Origin: Magnetospira sp.
Lineage (GTDB): Bacteria > Pseudomonadota > Alphaproteobacteria > Rhodospirillales > Magnetospiraceae
NCBI GenBank assembly: GCA_028277325.1
Contig: JANQGL010000299.1
Location: 1-12,706 of the forward strand
Direction: 5' to 3'
DNA: 12,706 bases
This document shows positions 8,962 to 12,706 of the stretch, piece by piece; the stretch's first letter is position 1, and every line of letters begins with the position of its first letter. Under the pieces are notes generated by a model. That model was not told the origin of the DNA. It did no database searches and saw nothing but the letters and a program-made list of their open reading frames with translations. A program made the position numbers and the translations under genes.

Positions 8962-10071
8962 TCAGAACTCGACCGACAGGCCGGTGACCACGCCCCAGCC
9001 GTCGTTGTCGTCGGCTCCGTTGTCGTTCGGGATCTCGCCTTCGAAATCGCTCGTGAAGACGCTGCCCAGCAGGGAAACGCCGGCCCCCAGGTCGTAGGCC
9101 CCGGACAGCATCCACGAGGTCTCGGAGTCCTCGCGCCCGGCCGCGTCCGGGGTTGCCTCGCGCTCCTCGTAGCCGTGGCTCAGCGACACCGCGTAGGGAC
9201 CGGTGGCGTAGGCGACGCCGACCGAGTAGCCGTAGCCGTTCATGCTCGACGCGGTCACGTTGCCGGAGGCACCGCTCTGGTGCAGGCTCTGCTTGGTCCG
9301 CAGGTAGCCGCCGGACAGGGTCCAGCCCTCATAGCCGAGGCTGGCGCCCCCGCTGTAGAGGTCGTAGCTGCCGGAGGTGTTCATCAGCCGATGGCCGACG
9401 CCGCCGTGCAGGCCGATGGCGACGCCCTCGAACTCGCCTTCGTAGGTGACCGCGTAGGAGTAGTTGTGGTTGGCGCCGGCGCGACGGTCCGGCATCGCCT
9501 GGGCGTCGGCCTCGGCGGGCGAGTAGTCGACGCCGACGGTGAACCCGTAGAAGGTCGGGCTGACGTACTTCACCCGGTGCTCCACGTCGCCGCCGTAGGT
9601 GTTGTCGATGTTCAGCCCGCCGGTCGTCGCGTTGCCCGGATTGGCCACCCAGTTGCCCATGTCGCCGTCCGCGTGCTCGATGCCGACGTCGGGCGACGAG
9701 ATGGTGACGTCGTTGAGGAACGCCTCCTGGCCGCCGATGATCAGGCTGCCGTAGGTGTCCGAGGTGAGCGACAGCCAGGAATGGTCGATGGCGCCGCCCG
9801 GATGGTCGCCCTCCAACTCGACGGTGACCGCGAGCCGCAGGCCGCTGTCCAGCACGGTTTCGCCCAGGAAGTGGATCTCGGTGTCCGACTGGGTGTCGAA
9901 ATCGGCGTAGTCGAAGGCGTTGTTGCCGGACTCGTTGTCGGCGTAACCGATCCACTGCTCCATGAAACCGCCGACCCGCAACGTCACCGGATCGGCCGCC
10001 CGCGCGGGACCCACCACGGCCAACATCGCGGCCGTGAGGACGGTTGTTTCGAAAAGACGATTCGATCTCAT
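8962..10071 (-). CDS. Outer-membrane porin
   Basis: The 369-residue protein has a Sec signal peptide (MRSNRLFETTVLTAAMLAVV, with likely cleavage after GPARA at residue 25) and mature sequence starting ADPVTLRVGG. The mature part is rich in alternating amphipathic strands, Gly and aromatic residues (for example YGYSVGVAYATGPYAVSLSH), and ends in SVEF, the terminal-Phe signal read by the Bam complex. This fits general trimeric proteobacterial porins (Porin_4-like, 16 strands) that allow passive diffusion of small solutes. The mature protein is strongly acidic with many Asp and Asn. ATG 10071 is chosen because it starts the signal peptide and AAAGG lies upstream; the frame stays open to 10353 but that extension is not signal-like and covers the leader. 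It appears to be transcribed alone. Confidence 0.87.
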   Translation of the reverse strand: MRSNRLFETTVLTAAMLAVVGPARAADPVTLRVGGFMEQWIGYADNESGNNAFDYADFDTQSDTEIHFLGETVLDSGLRLAVTVELEGDHPGGAIDHSWLSLTSDTYGSLIIGGQEAFLNDVTISSPDVGIEHADGDMGNWVANPGNATTGGLNIDNTYGGDVEHRVKYVSPTFYGFTVGVDYSPAEADAQAMPDRRAGANHNYSYAVTYEGEFEGVAIGLHGGVGHRLMNTSGSYDLYSGGASLGYEGWTLSGGYLRTKQSLHQSGASGNVTASSMNGYGYSVGVAYATGPYAVSLSHGYEEREATPDAAGREDSETSWMLSGAYDLGAGVSLLGSVFTSDFEGEIPNDNGADDNDGWGVVTGLSVEF

Positions 10072-10111
10072 TTTTCGTTTTGACCTTTCAAGTAAAGTGA
10101 CGTTCTTGACT

Positions 10112-10140
10112 TGCCGGGGCGGGCACCGCCCACCCCGGCA
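10112..10140 (-). promoter_or_regulatory. Strong hairpin in the porin 5' leader
   Basis: Two 13-nt arms, TGCCGGGGCGGGC and GCCCACCCCGGCA, pair at 12 of 13 positions around the loop ACC. The hairpin ends about 40 nt upstream of the porin ATG. It has no adjacent T-run on either strand, so an intrinsic terminator is unlikely. It could affect mRNA stability or translation of an abundant outer-membrane protein. Confidence 0.55.
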
Positions 10141-10168
10141 CCTCCCAAGCGTCTCGGTGCCTCTGCTT

Positions 10169-10253
10169 GAAGAAACCGAATGCCACCCAACTGATTCCCG
10201 GGGATGCCACACCCCGGGGTGCATCGACCGCGACATGTTTCGGTTCTTTCTTC
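10169..10253 (-). promoter_or_regulatory. Extended imperfect hairpin in the porin leader
   Basis: The outer arms GAAGAAACCGAA (10169-10180) and TTCGGTTCTTTCTTC (10239-10253) are imperfectly complementary. Between them is a perfect 12-bp palindrome CACCCCGGGGTG (10210-10221) flanked by GATG (10203-10206) and CATC (10222-10225). The nesting suggests a folded RNA leader element. I do not recognise it as a known riboswitch. Confidence 0.4.
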
Positions 10254-10429
10254 TTGTTTGTTTTGAAGGGCTCAGAGACCCGAATTCGCGCCCGCGTTCG
10301 CGCCAGGCGCAGTATTCAGTCTCTTGTCCCTCCACCCGTGGGGCATTGTGCATGGGTGAGAACGACTCTCAAATGCTTTGTGACAAATGTGTGGTGTTTT
10401 TCGAAGACTGTCGTATTTTTGCTACAGTA

Positions 10430-10540
10430 ACTTGAGTAACCCAAGTTTTTCCGAATGTCGAAAATATAAAATTACGACCGTTTGGTTAATAAAAAATATT
10501 GAACCTGTCCAACGTCGGTTTATTTACTTCAGTAACCCAA
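10430..10540. repeat. Two copies of a 15-bp motif (ACTTsAGTAACCCAA) in the porin upstream region
   Basis: ACTTGAGTAACCCAA at 10430-10444 and ACTTCAGTAACCCAA at 10526-10540 differ at one base and lie 96 bp apart in the same orientation. A further AGTAAC lies at 10426-10431, and the second copy also contains the small palindrome TTACT-TC-AGTAA (10524-10535). Repeated sites in a promoter region could be operator half-sites. No known regulator is recognised. Confidence 0.4.
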
Positions 10541-10565
10541 CCGGGGCCGCGGCCGGCCAGACGCG

Positions 10566-10596
10566 AAAAAACCCGGGACCGTCGGGTCCCGGGTTT
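10566..10596 (-). terminator. Rho-independent terminator of the livK-type gene
   Basis: Arms AAACCCGGGACC (10569-10580) and GGTCCCGGGTTT (10585-10596) pair perfectly over 12 bp around GTCG. On the minus strand the stem is followed by a run of six T (10571-10566 read in reverse). This is a textbook intrinsic terminator 23 bp after the TGA of the binding-protein gene, and it isolates that gene from the porin. Confidence 0.92.
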
Positions 10597-10619
10597 CGAG
10601 GCCGCGCGATGGCGCGGGG

Positions 10620-11774
10620 TCAGTCGGCCAGCGCCCAGTCACCGTCGCGGATTTCCAGCATCCGGAAGGCCGACAGGTCGAGCCCCATGTGATCCTTCGG
10701 GCTCATGTTGACGATCCCGGCGGTGCCCATGAAACCGGTGGTCCGCTCCAGCTCGTCGCGCACCCTGGCCTTGTCTTCCGGACCGCCGGCCCGGTGGATG
10801 GCCGCCAGCACCATCATCAGGCCGTCGTAGGCGTGGCCGCCGAAGGTCGACACCGGTTCGCCGGTCTCGGTCTCGTACTTGGTCTTGTAGGCCATCACGA
10901 TCGGCTTCTGCGGATCGTCGTCGGGCAGCTTGTCGGCCACCACCAGGGCGGCGGCCGGCAGGCGGACCCCCTCGGCGGCCGGGCCGGCCAGGTCGATGTA
11001 GCTCTTCGAGGCGACGCCGTGCGACTGGTACATCGGCAGGCCGGTCATCCCGAGCTGGCCGTAGTTCTTGGTCACGATGGCCGGCCCCTGGCCGAACCCG
11101 GGGTTGAGCACCGCCTGCACGCCCTCGGCGTTCTTGATCTTGGTGAGCTGCGCCGTCATGTCGGAGTCCTTGGGCCCGTAGGTCTCGTCGGCCACCACCT
11201 CGATCCCGTAGGCGGGGGCCAGCGTCTGGCACTGGCCGCGCATCGACTTGCCGAACCCGCCGGTGCCGGAAATCATGCCGATCCTGGCGATGCCCCGCTT
11301 CTGCATGTCCTCGAAGATCTTGGCGCAGGCCATGGTGTCGGTGTGCGGGGTCTTGAACACCCAGGTCTTCACCGGGTCGATGATCACCGCGGCGCCGGCC
11401 AGCGAGACGAACGGCATCCCCGCCTTCTCGGCCAGCGGCACCACGGCCATCGTGGTGCCGGTCGTCGAGCCGCCGACGATCACGTCCACCCGGTCGTCCG
11501 AGATCAGCCGCTTGGCGGCGGTGATCGCCTTCTTGGCGTCGTGCTGCACGTCGTAGTGGACCAGTTCCAGCGGCCGCCCGAGAACGCCGCCGCCGGCGTT
11601 GATCTCGTCGACGTACATGCGCAGAGTCTTCAGTTCCGGGTCGCCCAGGAACGAGGCCGGACCGGTGACCGCGAGGAAGGTGCCGATCTTGATCGGCTCG
11701 GCGGCCTGGGCACCGAGCGCGACAGCCAGCGCGGCCATCCCGGCGGCCGCGACACTAACCAGTTTCTTGAACAT
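10620..11774 (-). CDS. livK: Branched-chain amino acid/amide-type ABC transporter substrate-binding protein
   Basis: The 384-residue periplasmic protein belongs to the Leu/Ile/Val-binding receptor family (type I periplasmic binding protein). It has a Sec signal peptide (MFKKLVSVAAAGMAALAVAL, probable cleavage after AQA at residue 24), then EPIKIGTFLAVTGPASFLGD, the usual start of the mature receptor. Further landmarks are INAGGGVLGRPLEL, VIVGGSTTGTTMAV and FGGHAYDGLMMV. Ligand cannot be read from sequence; relatives bind branched-chain or aromatic amino acids, amides, urea or aromatic acids. No permease or ATPase gene is adjacent, so it is an orphan receptor here. Two tandem ATGs occur (11777 and 11774); the second is 6 nt from GGGGAG and preferred. 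It lies 28 nt after prmA and ends at an intrinsic terminator. Confidence 0.88.
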   Translation of the reverse strand: MFKKLVSVAAAGMAALAVALGAQAAEPIKIGTFLAVTGPASFLGDPELKTLRMYVDEINAGGGVLGRPLELVHYDVQHDAKKAITAAKRLISDDRVDVIVGGSTTGTTMAVVPLAEKAGMPFVSLAGAAVIIDPVKTWVFKTPHTDTMACAKIFEDMQKRGIARIGMISGTGGFGKSMRGQCQTLAPAYGIEVVADETYGPKDSDMTAQLTKIKNAEGVQAVLNPGFGQGPAIVTKNYGQLGMTGLPMYQSHGVASKSYIDLAGPAAEGVRLPAAALVVADKLPDDDPQKPIVMAYKTKYETETGEPVSTFGGHAYDGLMMVLAAIHRAGGPEDKARVRDELERTTGFMGTAGIVNMSPKDHMGLDLSAFRMLEIRDGDWALAD

Positions 11775-11802
11775 CATCGTCTCCCCTGAGATGGCGAACG
11801 GC

Positions 11803-12690
11803 TCAGCCCGAGCCATCGCGTAGTATGACCAGCGTCACCCAATCGTCAACACGCACCCGCCGGCGTTCGACCAGCCCGTGCGCCCGATGCGCCGCCAGCA
11901 CCGCCTCGGCGTCGCCGCCCAGGAACCCGGACAGCACGGCGCCACCGCCGGGCGCCAGACGGGCCGCCAGATCGGGCGCCATGGCCTTCAGCGGATTGGC
12001 CAGGATGTTGGCGAGGATCAGGTCGAACGGCGCCCGCCGGGCGATCTCCGGATGCGCGTGGCCGTCGCCGACGACGCAGGTCACCCGGTCGGCCAGGCCG
12101 TTGCGCCGCGCATTGCCGGCCGCCGCCTCGACGGCGCGCAGGTCGATGTCCACGGCGAGCGCCGGCGCCCCCCAGAGGCGGGCCGCCGCCATCGCCAGGA
12201 TCGCCGAGCCGCAGCCCATGTCGAGCACGTTCCGGGGAGGCGGGCCGTCCCAGGCGTCGAGGGCCAGCAGGCAGCCGCGCGTGGTCGCGTGCTCGCCGGT
12301 CCCGAACGCGGTGGCGGCGTCGATGCACAGCGGGACCGCGCCGTCCGGCACCGGACCGTCCACGTGCGAGCCGTGGACGTAGAACCGGCCGGCGCGGACC
12401 GGCGGGAACGATTTAAGGTTCTCGGCCAGCCAGTCGCGCGGCGCCTCCGGCCCGATGGCGAGGTTGATCCCGGACGCCACCCCCTGATCGGCGGCGACCA
12501 GGGCCAGCACGGCGGTCAGCCGCGCGCGGTCCGGTTCGGCCTCCGTCCAGCCGCGCAGGATCCAGGCCGGGTCGGTGTCCTCGCCGAGCACCAGCACGCT
12601 GTCGCAGGCATCCTCCAGGACCTCGGCGAAGGCACCGGCCGCCGCCCGCGGCACCGCGATCTCGATCCGCCAGGCCGCGGCCCCGGTCAT
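11803..12690 (-). CDS. prmA: Ribosomal protein L11 methyltransferase
   Basis: The 295-residue S-adenosylmethionine-dependent enzyme trimethylates lysines and the N-terminus of ribosomal protein L11 in the cytoplasm. PrmA signatures are clear: DAATAFGTGEHATTRGC (124-140), the SAM motif LDMGCGSAILAMAAARLWG (156-174), AVDID (179-183) and ILANILANPL (225-234), the NIxxN/P-like active-site loop. The divergent N-terminal substrate-recognition domain occupies roughly residues 1-95. Length matches PrmA (about 293 in E. coli). ATG 12690 appears to overlap the stop of an upstream gene (ATGA), supporting this start; no strong SD is visible. livK follows after 28 nt and may share its transcript. Confidence 0.93.
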   Translation of the reverse strand: MTGAAAWRIEIAVPRAAAGAFAEVLEDACDSVLVLGEDTDPAWILRGWTEAEPDRARLTAVLALVAADQGVASGINLAIGPEAPRDWLAENLKSFPPVRAGRFYVHGSHVDGPVPDGAVPLCIDAATAFGTGEHATTRGCLLALDAWDGPPPRNVLDMGCGSAILAMAAARLWGAPALAVDIDLRAVEAAAGNARRNGLADRVTCVVGDGHAHPEIARRAPFDLILANILANPLKAMAPDLAARLAPGGGAVLSGFLGGDAEAVLAAHRAHGLVERRRVRVDDWVTLVILRDGSG

Positions 12691-12706
12691 GCCGGTTCCA
12701 CGAAGC
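12687..12706 (-). CDS. Possible last codons of an upstream gene
   Basis: On the minus strand the window edge reads TTC GTG GAA CCG GCA TGA, that is FVEPA followed by a stop that overlaps the prmA ATG as ATGA. Such overlaps are common inside operons. Only five codons are visible, so neither the product nor the existence of the gene is certain. Confidence 0.3.

Larger units (their letters stand above)
10072..10565 (-). promoter_or_regulatory. Long AT-rich upstream region and structured leader of the porin gene
   Basis: This 494-bp gene-free stretch lies between the livK terminator and the porin start. The distal part (about 10380-10540) is markedly AT-rich compared with the rest of the window and is the likely promoter; TTGGAC with TATTAA 15 bp downstream (minus strand, about 10492-10518) is a weak candidate. 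The proximal 170 bp hold strong inverted repeats listed separately. The short plus-strand open frames crossing this region have no ribosome-binding site or recognisable product and are ignored. Confidence 0.5.

Noticed and set aside
10072..10353. N-terminal extension of the porin frame
   Set aside because: The frame is open, but the extension is basic and unstructured and would bury the clear Sec signal peptide starting at 10071.
10429..10450. Weak plus-strand hairpin AACTTG...CAAGTT followed by T residues, considered as a terminator
   Set aside because: The stem is only 6 bp and AT-rich, and no plus-strand gene precedes it.
10167..10711. Several short plus-strand frames in the porin upstream region
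   Set aside because: No ribosome-binding sites, no recognisable protein features, and they cross hairpins and an intrinsic terminator; better read as non-coding promoter and leader.

Overview
The window is a GC-rich stretch (roughly two-thirds G+C by eye) of a Gram-negative chromosome. A terminal-Phe outer-membrane porin, an alphaproteobacterial-looking PrmA, a SiaB-type gene start and a Liv-type binding protein together suggest an alphaproteobacterium, most likely in or near Rhodospirillales. That placement is inference from protein style; no rRNA marker is present. The window has two blocks: a rightward half (1-4220) and a leftward half (4208-12706), which meet tail to tail at 4208-4220.

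Rightward block. It opens with the C-terminal end of a GH57/DUF1957-type 1,4-alpha-glucan branching enzyme. Positions 1-82 are an almost perfect inverted copy of 114-195 and read the same protein on the other strand, so the left edge folds back on itself; I regard this as probably a contig-end chimera. Next come glycogen synthase (glgA, 326-1792), an N-formylglutamate amidohydrolase family protein (1803-2603) and a YbdK-type carboxylate-amine ligase (2626-3774). These are closely spaced like an operon and are followed by a hairpin. A small ORF (3852-4220) has a SiaB-like N-terminus joined to what looks like the last helix of a bacteriohemerythrin.

Leftward block, read in transcription order from the right. 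prmA (12690-11803) and an orphan livK-type branched-chain amino acid/amide binding protein (11774-10620) are followed by a clear intrinsic terminator (10566-10596). A 500-bp AT-rich, hairpin-rich leader then precedes a porin (10071-8962), which is followed by two GC hairpins. Last is a five-gene [NiFe]-hydrogenase operon of the group 3b (bidirectional NADP-linked, sulfhydrogenase-like) type, in the order beta (FeS electron transfer), stand-alone cyclic-nucleotide-binding-fold protein, gamma (FAD/NAD(P)/2Fe-2S), delta (small subunit), alpha (NiFe large subunit). Gaps are 1, 13 and 1 nt and then an 8-bp overlap, so the five genes are almost certainly co-transcribed and translationally coupled.

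How the parts may work together: the glycogen genes store carbon, while a group 3b hydrogenase exchanges electrons between NADP(H) and protons/H2 and can act as a redox valve. The most notable points are the degenerate, HTH-less cNMP-fold protein inside the hydrogenase operon, the SiaB/hemerythrin chimeric ORF abutting that operon, the fold-back at the left edge, and the long structured porin leader. No tRNA, rRNA, CRISPR array, transposase or phage gene was seen.
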